Shown: piece by piece, positions 1 through 11,484 of the stretch | Layout: each line of letters starts with the position of its first letter | Numbering within the stretch: the stretch's first letter is position 1 | DNA from: Aristolochia californica | Lineage: Eukaryota > Streptophyta > Magnoliopsida > Piperales > Aristolochiaceae | Assembly: GCA_029961685.1 (NCBI GenBank) | Contig: JARWKL010000005.1 | Location: 13,730,164 to 13,794,163, forward strand | Direction of reading: 5' to 3' | Length of the DNA stretch: 64,000 bases | Position numbers and translations under genes: made by a program | The notes under the pieces: model-generated | What the model saw: the letters and a program-made list of their open reading frames with translations, nothing else | Told to the model about the DNA's origin: nothing | Database searches by the model: none

Positions 1-949
1 GGATTGTAAAATCTTTTTAGTTTTTATATATCAGTTTTTGCAATCGTCGGGAAAAGTGGACGGCAGAGGATTTTTATCAGTGTGTTGACTCCCAATACAT
101 TTGTCATTCCTTACAAAAATATAGCCCATTATGCACCATAAATCACTTTACAATCATCTATGATTGTAAGGTCAGCTTTTTGAAAAGGGGCAAAATAATG
201 GCTTTGTTTGACTCGGGTTTATATCCCACCGCATGTTCATTTGAGAATTTAAAGTTATTCTCTTTAAAAGGTTTGGATCAAAAGGTCATTTCCATCTTTA
301 ACATGTTTAAAGGATGCATATCAATTTTTTAAAACATGTGTATAAAAAACTCTTCCTAATAAAATCCCAAGCAATTTGGGTTGAACTAGTGGAAGTTCCC
401 AGACATGGATAACAAAAATTTTGTATTCTTTTGTGGTGTGTGAATAAATTTTCTTTACATACATTTGTTATTGCTTTAAATTTTATCCATACGTAAAATC
501 TAAAATTTTCAGTTTGTTGTGATCTATTTGCCTTTTATCTCTATATTTTCTTTACGAGATAAAGGGAAAATGAAGACTCAAGTTTTGATTTGAGAAAAAA
601 AATACACATCTAAAATGAAAATGCACAATGCACAAATGTAGAGAGTGATAATTCATAAAAGTGTCTGTAATTTTTGGGATTGTAAACTCTTTGAAGTTTT
701 TATATATCAGGTTTTGCAATCGTCGGGAAAAGGGGGAGACAAGAGATTTTTAACTGAGTGTTGACTCCCAATACATAAGTCATTCCTTACAAAAATATAG
801 CCCGTTACGCATGATAAATCACTTTACAATCATCTATGATTGTTAGGTAAATGTTTTGCAAATGGGCAAAATATTGGCTTGTTTGACTCGGGTAAATATC
901 CCACCGCACGTTCACTTGTGAATTTAAAGTTATTCTCTTTAAAAGGTTT

Positions 950-955
950 GGATCC
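950..955. other. BamHI site GGATCC conserved in most monomers (example in unit 2)
   Basis: GGATCC lies about 274 bases into the monomer within TTTGGATCCATAGGTC. It is kept in most of the 96 monomers, with scattered losses (for example AGATCC near 7685, GGTTCC near 49340, TATATCC near 60052 and the deleted unit 69). Losses predict multiples of about 676 bp in a digest ladder. Confidence 0.85.
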
Positions 956-975
956 ATTGGTCATTTGCATCTTTA

Positions 976-1014
976 ACATGTTTCAAGCATGCATATCCAT
1001 CTTTTAAAACATGT
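976..1014. repeat. Conserved dyad ACATGTTT ... AAACATGT (example in unit 2)
   Basis: ACATGTTT at 976-983 and its perfect reverse complement AAACATGT at 1007-1014 are separated by 23 bases. The spacer contains overlapping palindromes GCATGC and ATGCAT. The arrangement lies near +300 to +338 in nearly every complete monomer of both subfamilies. It is lost in the monomers deleted there (units 69, 75 and 76). The role is unknown; it could be a protein-binding dyad or simply inherited with the monomer. Confidence 0.6.
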
Positions 1015-1063
1015 GTAGAAAAATCTCATTCTAATGAAATCCCACGCTATTAGGGTTGAACTA

Positions 1064-1160
1064 GTGGAATTTCCCAAACTTTGATACCAAAACTTTTGTG
1101 TTCATTTTTGGTGTGTGAATAAATTTTCTTTACTTTCATTTGTTATTTCTTTAAATTTTT
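1064..1160 (+). promoter_or_regulatory. Plant-like poly(A) signal arrangement in each monomer (example in unit 2)
   Basis: A TG-rich stretch (TTTTGTGTTCATTTTTGGTG form) is followed by GTGTGTGAATAAATTTTC and then a T-rich stretch with TTACATTTG-like dinucleotides. This is the layout of plant 3'-end signals: far-upstream TG-rich element, AATAAA, T-rich cleavage zone. It recurs about every 676 bp on the + strand. No transcript evidence is available and the match may be coincidental in AT-rich DNA. Confidence 0.3.
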
Positions 1161-4100
1161 TCCATACGTAAGCTCTTAAATTTTCATTATGTACTGATCT
1201 ATTTTGTTGTTTACGAGATGAAGGGAAAGTGAAAACTCAAGTTATGATTTAAGAAAAAAAAGTACAAATCTAAAATGGAAATGCACAATGCACAAATGTA
1301 GAGAGTGATAATTCCAAAAAGTGTCTTTAATTTTTAGGAATTGTAAACTCTTTTAGTTTTTTTATATCTGGTTTTGCAGTCGTCGGGAAAAGGGGGAGGC
1401 AGCGGATTTTTGACTGAGTGTTGACTCGTAATGCATATGTCATTACTTAAAAAAATATAGCCCATTACGCATGATAAATTTAACTTCATCTATGATCGTT
1501 AGGTCAACTTTTTGTGAATGGGCAAAATAATGGCTTGTTTGACTCGAGTAAATATCCCACCGTAAATTCACACTATAATTTAATGTTATTCGCTTTAAAA
1601 GGTTTGTATCCATAGGTCATTTGCATCTTTAACATGTTTCAAGCATGCATATCCATTTTTTAAAACATGTGTAGAAAAATATTTTTCTTATAAAATTCCA
1701 AGCTATTAGGGTTGAACTAGTGGAATTTTGCTAACTTGGATAACAAAACTTTTGTGTTCATTTTTTGTGACTCAATAAATTTTCTTTACTTACATTTGTT
1801 ATTGCTTTAAATTTTCTCCATACGTAAACTCTAAAATTTTTATTATGTAGTCTTCCATCTGCCTTTTATCTCTTTTTTTGTTTACGAGATGATGGGAAGT
1901 GAAAACTCAATTTTTTATTTAAGAAAGAAAATAACACATCTAAAATGGAAATGCACAATGCACCAATGAAGAGAGTGATAATTCCAAAAAGTGTTTGTAA
2001 TTTTTAGGGATTGTTAATTCTTTTTAGTTTTTATATATCAGGTTTTGCAATCATCGAGAAAAGTGGGAGGCAGGGGATTTTTAACTGAGTGTTGACTCCA
2101 AATTCATTAGTCATTCTTTAACAAAATATAGCCCGTTATGCATAATAAATCACTTTACAATCATCTATGATCGTTAGGTAAGCGTTTTTATAAGGGGCAA
2201 AATAATGGCTTTGTTTGACTCGAGTTTATATCCCACCGCATGTTCATTTGACAATTTAAAGTTATTCTCTTTAAAGGTTTGTATCCAAAGATCATTTGCA
2301 TCTTTAACATGTTTAAAGGATGCATATCCATTTTTTAAAACATGTATAGAAAAATCTCTTTCTAATCAAAACCCAAGCAATTTGGGTTGAACTAGTAGAA
2401 GTTCCCAGACAAGGATAACAAAACTTTTGTGTTCATTTGTGGTGTGTCAAAAAAATTTCTTTACATACATTTTTTATTGGTTAAAATTTTGTCCATACGT
2501 AAAAACTAAAATTTTCATTTTGTTGTGATCTATTTGCCTTTTATCTCTATATTTTTTTTACAAGATGAAGGGAAAGTGAAAACTCAAGTTTTGATTTAAG
2601 AAAAAAATGTACACATCTAAAATGGAAATGCACAATGCATAAATGTAGAGAGTGATAATCCCAAAAAATGTCTATAATTTTTAGGGAGCATACACTTTTT
2701 TTACTTTTTATATATCAGGTTTTGATATCGTCGGGAAAAGGGGAAGGCGGGAGATTTTTAACTGAGTGGTTACTCCCAAGCCGTAAGTCATTCCTTACAA
2801 AAATATAGCCCGTTACGCATGATAAATATCTTCACAATCATCTATGATCATTAGTTCAGCTTTTTGTAAATGGGCAAAATAGCTTGTTTGACTCAGGTAA
2901 ATATCCCACCGCACGTTCACTTGAGAATTTAATGTTATTCTCTTTAAAATATTTGGATCCATAGGTCATTTGCATCTTGAACATGTTTCAAGCATGCATA
3001 ACCATTTTTTAAAACATGTGTAGAAAATTTTTTTTCTTATAAAATTCCAAACTATTTGGGATGAACTAGTGGAATTTCCATCACTTGGATAACTAAACTT
3101 TTGTGTTCATTTGTGGTGTGTGAATAATTTTTTTTTCTTACATTTGTTATTGTTTTAAATTTTTTCCATATATAAACTCAAAAATTTTCTTTTTGTTTTG
3201 ATCTACTGGTCGTTTTTTGTTTATGAGATGAAGGAAAAGTGAAAATCTAAGTTTTGATTTAAGAAAAAAAAGTACACATCTAAAATGGAAATGCACAATG
3301 CACAAATGTAGAGAGTGATAATTCCAAGAAAGTGTCTCTAATTTTTATGGATTGTAAACTCATTTTAGTTTTTATATATCATTTTTTGAAATCGTCGGGA
3401 AAAGGGGGACGCAAGGGATTTTTAACAGAGTTTCGACTCCCAATCCATAAGTCATTCCTTATAAAAATCTAGCCCTTTACGTATGATAAATCACTTTACA
3501 ATCATCTATGATCGTTAGGTCAACTTTTTGTAAATGGGCAAAATAATGGCTTGTTTGACTCTGGTAAATATCCTACCGCACGTTCACTTGAGAATTTAAT
3601 ATTATTCTCTTTAAAAGGATTGGATCCATAGGTCATTTGCATCTTTAATATGTGTTAAGCTTGCATATCCATTTTTTAAAACATGTGTAGAAAAATCTCT
3701 TTCTTATAAAATTCCAAGCTATTAGGGTTGAACTACTAGAATTTCCCAAACTTGGATAACAAAACTTTTGTGTTCATTTGTGGTGTGTGAATAAATTTTT
3801 TTTACTTACATTTTTTATTGCTTTAAATTTTTTCCATACATAAACTCCAAAATTTTCATTTTGTTGTGATCTATTGGCATTTTATCTCTTTTTTTGTTTA
3901 CGAGATCATGGGAAAGAAAAAACAGAAGTTTTGATTTAAGAAAAAAAAGTACACATCTAAAATGGAAATGCACAATGTACAAATGTAGAGTGTGATAATT
4001 CCAAAAAGTCTCTATAATTTTTAGGGATTGTAAACCCTTTTTTGTTTTTATATATCAGGTTTTCCAATCGTCTGGAATAGGGGGACATGGGGGGTATTTA

Positions 4101-7100
4101 ATCTTGTGTTCATGCCCAATCAATAAGTCATTCTTTACAAAAATATACCCCATTACGCATGATAAATCACTTTACAATCATCTATGATCGTTAGGTTAGC
4201 TTTTTGTAAATGGGCTAAATAATGGCTTGTCTGACTCGGGTAAATATCCCGTCGCACGTTCATTTGAGAATTTAATTTTATTCTCTTTAAAAGGTTTGGA
4301 TCCTTAGGTCATTTGCATCTTTAACATGTTTCAAGCGTGCATATCCATTTTTTAAAACATGTGTAGAAAAATCTCTTTCTTATACAATTCCAAACCATTA
4401 GGGTTGAACTAGTGGAATTTCCCAAACATGGATAACAAAAAATTTGTGTTCATTCGTGGTGTGTGAATAAATTTTCTTTACAAACATTTGTTATTGCTTT
4501 AAATTTTTTTCATACATAAACTCTAAAATTTTATTTTTGTTGTGATCTATTTGCGTTTTATCTCTTTTTTAGTTTACGAGTTGAAGGGCAAGTGAAAACT
4601 CAAGTTTTGATATAAGAAAAAACATTACACATCTAAAATGGAAATGCGCAATGCACAATAGTAGAAAGTGATAATTCCAAAAAGTGTCTATAATTTTTTA
4701 TGATTGTAAACTCTTTTTAGTTTTTATATATCAGGTTTTGCAATCGTCGGGAAAAAGGGGGAGGGGGTGTATTTTTAATCTAGTGTTGACTCCCAAACCA
4801 TAATTCATTCCTTACAAAAAAATATAGCCCGTTATGCATTATAAATCGCTTTACAATCATCTATGATCGTCAGGTCAACTTTTTGTAAATGGGCAAAATA
4901 ATGGCTTATTTGACTCGGGTAAATATACCACTGCATGTTCACTTCAGAATTTAATGTTATTCTCTTTAAATGGTTTAGATGCATTGTTCATTTGCATCTT
5001 TAACATCTTTCAAGCATGCATATCCATTTTTTAAAACATGTGTAGAAAAATTTCTTTCTTATAAAATTCCAAGCTATTAGGGTTGAACTAGTAGATTCTC
5101 CCAAACTCGGATAACAAAACTTTTGTGTTCATTTGTGGAGTGTGAATAAATTTTCTTTACTTACATTTTTTATTGCTTTAAAATTTTTCCATACATAAAC
5201 TCAATAATTTTCATTTTGTTTTGATCTATTTGCCTTTTATCTTCTTTTTTTTTTTTTTACGAGATGCAGAGAAAGTGAAAACTCACGTTTTGATTTAAGA
5301 AAAAAAAATTACACATCGAAAATTGAAATGCACAATGCACAAATGTAGAGAGTGATAATTCCAAAAAGTTTCTATAATTTTTAGGGATTGTAAACTCTTT
5401 TTAGTTTTTATATATCAGGTTTTGCAATCGTCGGGAAAAGTGGGAGGAAGGGGATTTTTAACCGAGTGTTGACTCCCAATCCATAAGTCATTCCATACAA
5501 AAATATAGCCCGTTAGGCATGATAAATCACTTTACAATCATCTATGATTGTTAAGTCAGCTTTTTGTAAATGGGAAAAATAAAGGTTTGTTTGACTCGGG
5601 TAAATATCACACCGCACGTTTACTTGAGAATTTAATGTTATTCTCTTAAAATGGTTTGGATCCATTGTTCATTTGCATCTTTAACATTTTTCAAGCATGC
5701 ATAACCATTTTTTAAAACATGAGTAGAAAAATCTCCTTCTTAAAAAATTCCAAGCTATTAGGGTTGAACTAGTGGAATTTCCAAAATTGAGATATCAAAA
5801 ATTTTGTGTTCAATTGTGGTGTCTGAATAAATTTTCTTTACTTACATTTTTTTGGCTAAAAATTTTTTCCATACATAAACTCTAACATTTTCATTTTTTT
5901 GTGATCTATTTCCCTTTTATCACTTTTTTTTGTTTACGAGATGATGGGAAAGTGAAAACTCAAGTTTTGAATTAAGAAAAAAAGTACACCTCTAAAATGG
6001 AAATGCACAATGCAAAAATGTTGAGGATGATAATTCCAAAAAGTGTCTTAAATTGTTAGGGATTTTAAACTCTTTTTAGTTTTTATATCAGGTTTTGCAA
6101 TCGTCGGGAAAAGGGGGAGGTAGGGGATTTTTAATCGAGTGGTTACTCCCAATCCATAAGTCATTCCTTACAAAAATACAGCCCGGTACGCATGATAAAT
6201 CCCTTTACAATCATTTACGATTGTTAGGTCAGCTTTTCTTAAATGGGTAAAATAATGGCTTCTTTGACTGAGGTAAATATCCCAATGGATGTTCACTTGA
6301 GAATTTAATGTTATTCTCTTTAAATGGTAGTGATCCATAGGTCATTTGCATCTTTAACATGTTTCAATCATGCATATCCATTTTTTAAAACATGTGTAGA
6401 AAAATCTCTTTCTTATAAAATTCCAAGCTATTAGGGTTGAACTAGTTGAATTTCCCACACTTGAATAACAAAACTTTTGTTTTCATTTTTGGTGTGTGAA
6501 TAAATTTTATTTACTTACATTTTTTATTGTTTTAAATTTTTTCCATACATAAGCTCTAAAATTTTCATTTTGTTGTGATCTTTTTGCCTTTTAGCTCTCT
6601 TTTTGTTTACGAGAAGAAGGGAAAGTGAAAACTCAAGTTTTGATTTAAGCAAAAAAAAGTACACATCTAAAATGGAAATGCAGAATACACAAATGTAGAG
6701 AGTGATAATTCAAAAAAGTGTCTGCAATTTTTATGGATTCTAAACTATTTTTTGTTTTTATATATGAGGTTTGGCAATCGTCAGGAAAAAGGGGAGGCGG
6801 GGGATTCATAACTGAGTGTTGACTCCCAATCCTTAAGTCTGTCCTTAAAAATATATAGCCCGTTACGCATGATAAATCACTTTACAATCATCTATGATCG
6901 TTTGGTCAACTTTTTTGTAAATGGGCAAAATAATGGCTTGTATGACTCGAGTAAATATCCCATAGAACGTTCACTTGAGAATTTAATGTTATTCTCTTTA
7001 AAAGGTTTGGATCAAGAGGTCATTTGCATCTTTAACATGTTTCAAGCATGCATATCCATTTTTTAAAACATTTGTAGAAAAATATCTTTCTTATAAAATT

Positions 7101-7457
7101 CCAAGCTATTAGGGTTGAACTAGTGGAATTTCCCAAAATCGGATAACAAAACTTTTGTGTTCATTTGTGGTGTGTGAATATATTTTATTTACTTACATTT
7201 TTTATTGCTTTAAATTTTTTCCATACGTAAACTCTAAAATTTTCATTTTGTTGTGATCTATTTGCCTTTTGTCTTTGTTTTTGTTTACGAGATGAAGGGA
7301 AAGTGAAAACTCTAGTTTTGATTTAAGAAAAAAAGTTGACATCTAAAATTGAAATGCATAATTCACAAATGTAGAGAGTGGTAATTCCAAAAACTGCCTG
7401 TAATTTTTAGGGATTGTAAACTCATTTTAGTTTTTATATAACATCTTTTGCAATCTT

Positions 7458-7480
7458 CGGGAAAAGGGGGAGGCTGGTGA
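7458..7480 (+). repeat. G-rich block present once per monomer (example in unit 12)
   Basis: About 48 to 72 bases into each monomer the AT-rich sequence is broken by a G-rich stretch, typically GGGAAAAGGGGGAGGCGGGGG with small changes. It gives three G runs of at least three plus a GG on the + strand, always on the same strand. It could form a bulged or two-layer G-quadruplex. That is inference from composition only. Confidence 0.6.
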
Positions 7481-8818
7481 TTTTTAATTGAGTGTTGACT
7501 CCCAATCCATCAGTCATTTCTTACAAAAATATAGCCTGTTACGCATGATAAATCACTTTACAATCATCTATGACCATTAGGTCAGCTTTTTGTAAATCAG
7601 CAAAATAATTGCTTGTTTGACTCGGATAATTATCCTACCGCACGTTCACTTGAGAATTTAATGTTATTTTCTTTAAAAGGTTTAGATCCATAGGTCGTTT
7701 GCATCTTTAACATGTTTCAAGCATGCATATCCATTTTTTAAAACATGTGTAGAAAAATCATTTTGTTAAAAAATTCCAAGCTATTAGGGTTGAAATAGAG
7801 GAATTTCCTAAACTTGGATAACAAAAGTTTTGTGTTCATTTGTGGCGTGTGAATTAATTTTCTTTACATAAATTTTTTATTGCTTTAAATTTTTTAAATA
7901 CATAAACTCTAAAATTTTCATTTTGTTGTGAGCTATTTCCCTTTTATCTCTTTTTCTGTTTACCAGATGAAGGGAAAGTGAAAAGTCAAGTTTTGATTGA
8001 AGAAAAAAAGGTATACATCTAAAGTGGCAATGCACAATGTAAAAATGTAGAGAGTGATAATTCCAAAAAGTGTTTGTAGTTTTTAGGGATTGTAAACACT
8101 TTTTAATTTTAATATCTTAGGTTTTGCAATCGTCGTGGAAAAGGGGGAGGTGGGGGATTTTTAAATGAGTCTTGACTCCCATTCCATAAGACATTCCTTT
8201 CAAAAATATAGCTCGTGATGCTTGATAAATCACTTTACAATCATCTATGATCGTTAGGTCAGCTTTTTGTGAATGGGCAAAATAATGGCTTGCTTGACTC
8301 GGTTAAACATCCCACCGCACGTTCACTTGAGAATTTAATGTTAATCTCTTTAAAAGGTTTGGATCCATAGGTCATTTGCATCTTTAACCTGTTTCAAACA
8401 TGCATATCATTTTTTAAAAGTTGTGTACAAAAATCCCTTTCTTTTAAAATTCCAAGCTATTAGGGTTGAACTAATGGAATTTCTCAAACCTGGATAACTA
8501 AACTTTAGTGTTCATTTGTGTTGTGTGAATAAATTTTCTTTACTTAAATTTTTTACTGCTTTAAAATTTTTTCCGTACATAAACTCTAAAATTTTCATTT
8601 TATTGAGATGTGTTTGTCTTTTATCGCTTTTTTTGTTTAAGAGATGAAGGGAAAGTGAAAACTCAAGTTTTGATTTTAGAAAAAAAAGTACACAATTCAA
8701 ATGGAAATGCACAATGCACAAATGTAGAGAATGATAATTCCAAAACGTTTATGTAATTTTTATGGATTGTAAACTCTTTTTAGTTTTTATATATCAGGTT
8801 TTCCAATGGTCGAGAAAA

Positions 8819-8847
8819 GGGGGTGGGGGGGGGGGGGGGGGGGGGGG
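8819..8847 (+). repeat. G homopolymer expansion (G5-T-G23) in unit 14
   Basis: In the G-rich block of unit 14 the usual GGGGGAGGCGGGGG pattern is replaced by five G, one T, and 23 consecutive G (8825-8847), followed by TATTTTTAG. It makes unit 14 the longest monomer (691 bp). No other monomer in the window has a G run of comparable length. It may be slippage in vivo or a sequencing or assembly artefact. Confidence 0.95.
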
Positions 8848-11484
8848 TATTTTTAGATGAGTGTTGACTCCCAATCCATAAGTCAATCCTTACAAAAATA
8901 TAGCCCGTTACGCTTGATAAATCACTTTACAATCATCTATGATAGTTAGGTCAACTTTTTGTAAATGGGCAAAATAAAGGCTTATTTGACTCAGTTAAAT
9001 ATCCCACCACACGTTCACTTGAGAATTTAATGTTATTCTCTTTGAAAGGTTTGGATCCATAGGTCATTTGAATCTTCAACATATTCCAAGCATGCAAATC
9101 CATTTTTTAAAACATATGTAGAAAAATCTTTTTCTTATAAAATTCCAAGTTATTAGGGTTGAACTAGTGGATTTTCCCAAACTAGGATAACAAAACTTTT
9201 GTGTTCATTTGTGGAGGGTGAATAAATTTTCTTTACTTACATTTGTTACTGATTTAAATTTTTTCCATACATAAACTCTAAAATTTTCTTTTTGTGTTGA
9301 TCTATTTGCCTTTTACCTTACTTTTTGTTTATGATACGAAGGGAAAGTGAAAACTCAAGTTTTGATTTAAGAAAAAAAGTACACATCTAAAATGGAAATG
9401 AAAAATGCACAAATTTAGAGAGTGATAATTCCAAAAAGGGTCTGTAATATTTAAGGATTGTAATCTCTTTTTAGTTTTTATATATCAGGTTTTGCAATCG
9501 TCGGGAAAAGGGGGAGGCGGGGGATTTTTAACTGAGTGTTGACTCCGAATCCATAAGTCAATCCTTACAAAAATATAGCTCGTTACGCATGATAAATCAC
9601 TTTACAATCATCTATGATCGTTAGGTCAACTTTTTCTAATTGGGCAAAATAATGGCATGTTTGACTCAGTTAAATATCCCACCGCATGTTCACTTGAGAA
9701 TTTAATGTTATTCTTTTTTAAAAGGTTTGGATCCATAGGTCATTTGCATCTTGAACATGTTCCAAGAATGCATATCCATTTTTTAAAACATGTGTGGAAA
9801 AATCTTTCTTAAAAAATTCCAAGCTATTATGGTTAAACTAGTGGAATTCCCCAAACTTGGATAACAAAAATTTTGTGTTCATTTGTGGTGTATGAATATA
9901 TTTTCTTTTCATACAATTTTTACTGCTTTTAATTTTTTCTATATATAAAAACTAAAATTTTCATTTTGTTCTGATCTATTTGCCTTTTATCTCTTTTTTT
10001 ATTTACGAGATGAAGGGAAAGTGAAAACTCAAGTTAGTTTTGATTTAAGATAAAAAAGTACACATCTAAAATGGAAATTCACAATGCAAAAATGTTGAGA
10101 GTGATAATTCCAAAAAGTTTTTGTAATTTTTAGGGATTGTAAACTCTTTTTCGTTTTTATATATCAGGTTTTGCAATTGTCGGGAAAAGGGGGAGGCGGG
10201 GATTCTTAACCAAGTGTTGACTCCCAATGCATAAATCATTCCTTATAAAAATATAGCCCGTTACGTATGATAAATCACTTTAAATTCATCTATGATCGTT
10301 AGGTCAAATTTTTGTAAATGGGCAAAATAATGGCTTGTTTGACTCGTTTAAATATCCCACCGTACGTTCACTTGAGAATTTAATGATATTCTCTTTAAAA
10401 GGTTTGGATGCATAGGTCATTTGTATCTTTAACATGTTTCAAGCATGCATATCCATTTTTTTAAACATGTGTAGAAAAATCAGTTTCTTATAAAATTCCA
10501 AGCTATTAGGGTTGAACTAGTGGAATTTCCCTAACTTGGATAACAAAACTTTTGTGTTCAGTCGTGGTGTGTCAATAAATTTTCTTTACTTAAATTTGTT
10601 ATTGCTTTCAAAAATTTTCCATACGTAAACTCTAAAATTTTCATTATGTAGTGGTATTTTGCCCTTTTATTTCTTTTTTTGTTTGCGAGATGAAGGGAAG
10701 TGAAAACTCAAGTTATGATTTGAGAAAGAAAAGAACACATCTAAAATGGTAATGCACAATGCACAAATGTAGAGAGTTATAATTCCAAAAAGAGTATGTA
10801 ATTTTTAGGGATTGTAAACTCTTTTTAGTTTTTATATATCAAGTTTTGCAATCGTCGGGAAAAGGGGGAGGGAGGGGATTTTTAACTGAGCGTTGACTCC
10901 CAAACCATAAGTAATTCCTTACAAAAATATTGCCCGTTAATCATGATAAATTACTTTACAATCATCTATGATCCTTAGATCAGCTTTTTGAAAATGGGCA
11001 AAATAATGCCTTTGTTTGAGTCGGGTAAATATCGACCGCACGTTCACTTGAGAATTTAATGTTATTCTCTTTAAAAGGTTTGGATCCACAGGTCATTTGC
11101 ATCTTTAACATGTTTAAAGCATGCATATCCATTTTTTAAAACATGTGTTGAAAAATCTCTTTCTAATAAAATCCCAAGCTATTATGGTTGAACTAGTGGA
11201 ATTTCCCAAACTAGGATAAAAAATTTTTTTTTTTCATTTGTGGTGTGTGAATAAATTTTCTTTACTTACATTTGTTATTGCTTTAAATTTTTTCCATACA
11301 TAAACTCCAAAATTTTCATTTTGTAGTGATCTATTTCCCTTTTATCTCTTTTTTTGTATACGAGATGAATAGAAAGTGAAAACTCAAGTTTTGATTTAAG
11401 AAAATGAAGTACACATCTAAAATAGAAATGCACAATGCACAAATGTAGAGAGTGATAATTACAAAAAGTATTTGTAATTTTTAG

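Larger units (their letters stand above)
1..3348 (+). repeat. Satellite units 1-5: HOR order C, P/W chimera, X, C, P
   Basis: Unit starts are 1, 677, 1337, 2008 and 2685. Units 1 and 4 are C type, with GGAAGTTCCCAGACA, GATCCAAAG and the TTTATATCCCACCGCATG variant. Unit 2 begins like unit 27 (a GGGGGAGAC block and CCCAATAC) but ends like W units 24 and 49 (TTTGATACCAAAAC and AGTTATGATTTAAG). Unit 3 is X type, with the TTTTTTTATATCTGG start and a 3' end with GGGAAGTGAAAAC. Unit 5 is P type, with ACTTTTTATATATCAGG and GAGTGGTTACTCCCAA. The order C-P/W-X-C-P is explained by the later HOR order (W-X-C-P) plus one exchange inside unit 2. Confidence 0.75.
3349..11484 (+). repeat. Satellite units 6-17: mostly simple monomeric block of subfamily A
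   Basis: Unit starts are 3349, 4025, 4701, 5385, 6060, 6735, 7411, 8087, 8764, 9455, 10134 and 10809. Units 6-15 share the plain A consensus (CCAAGCTATTAGGGTTGAAC, CACTTGAGAATTTAATG) and carry none of the type markers that order the array further right. They also have no internal deletions over about 20 bp. Unit 16 starts plain and ends X-like (GTGTCAATAAA, GGGAAGTGAAAAC). Unit 17 is S-like (GGATAAAAAA, ATCGACCGCACG) and resembles unit 30. Unit 14 holds the 23-base G run. I see nothing else in the block. Confidence 0.8.

Noticed and set aside
40..60. CENP-B box-like motif in the CAATCGTCGGGAAAAG segment
   Set aside because: It shares CGGGA, but the required TTCG and A at the right spacing are absent, so it does not fit the NTTCGNNNNANNCGGGN core.
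85..230. Paired TTGACT motifs (TTGACTCCC and TTTGACTCGG) as W-box/GCN4-like sites
   Set aside because: Six-base matches repeated by the satellite itself; no gene or promoter context supports a regulatory role.
530..600. Polypurine tract (GAAGGGAAAGTGAAAAC) as an LTR-retrotransposon remnant
   Set aside because: I see no primer-binding site, LTR ends, target-site duplication or pol motifs nearby; the purine tract alone is not enough.
677..1336. Internal ~169-bp or half-monomer subrepeats
   Set aside because: I looked for similarity between quarters and halves of the monomer and saw only short AT-rich matches, so the 676-bp unit does not look like an obvious multimer of a smaller one.
2205..2390. 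Plus-strand 61-codon open frame in unit 4 (and a similar 65-codon one at 6869-7066)
   Set aside because: Repeat-derived chance frames; the equivalent stretches in neighbouring monomers are interrupted.
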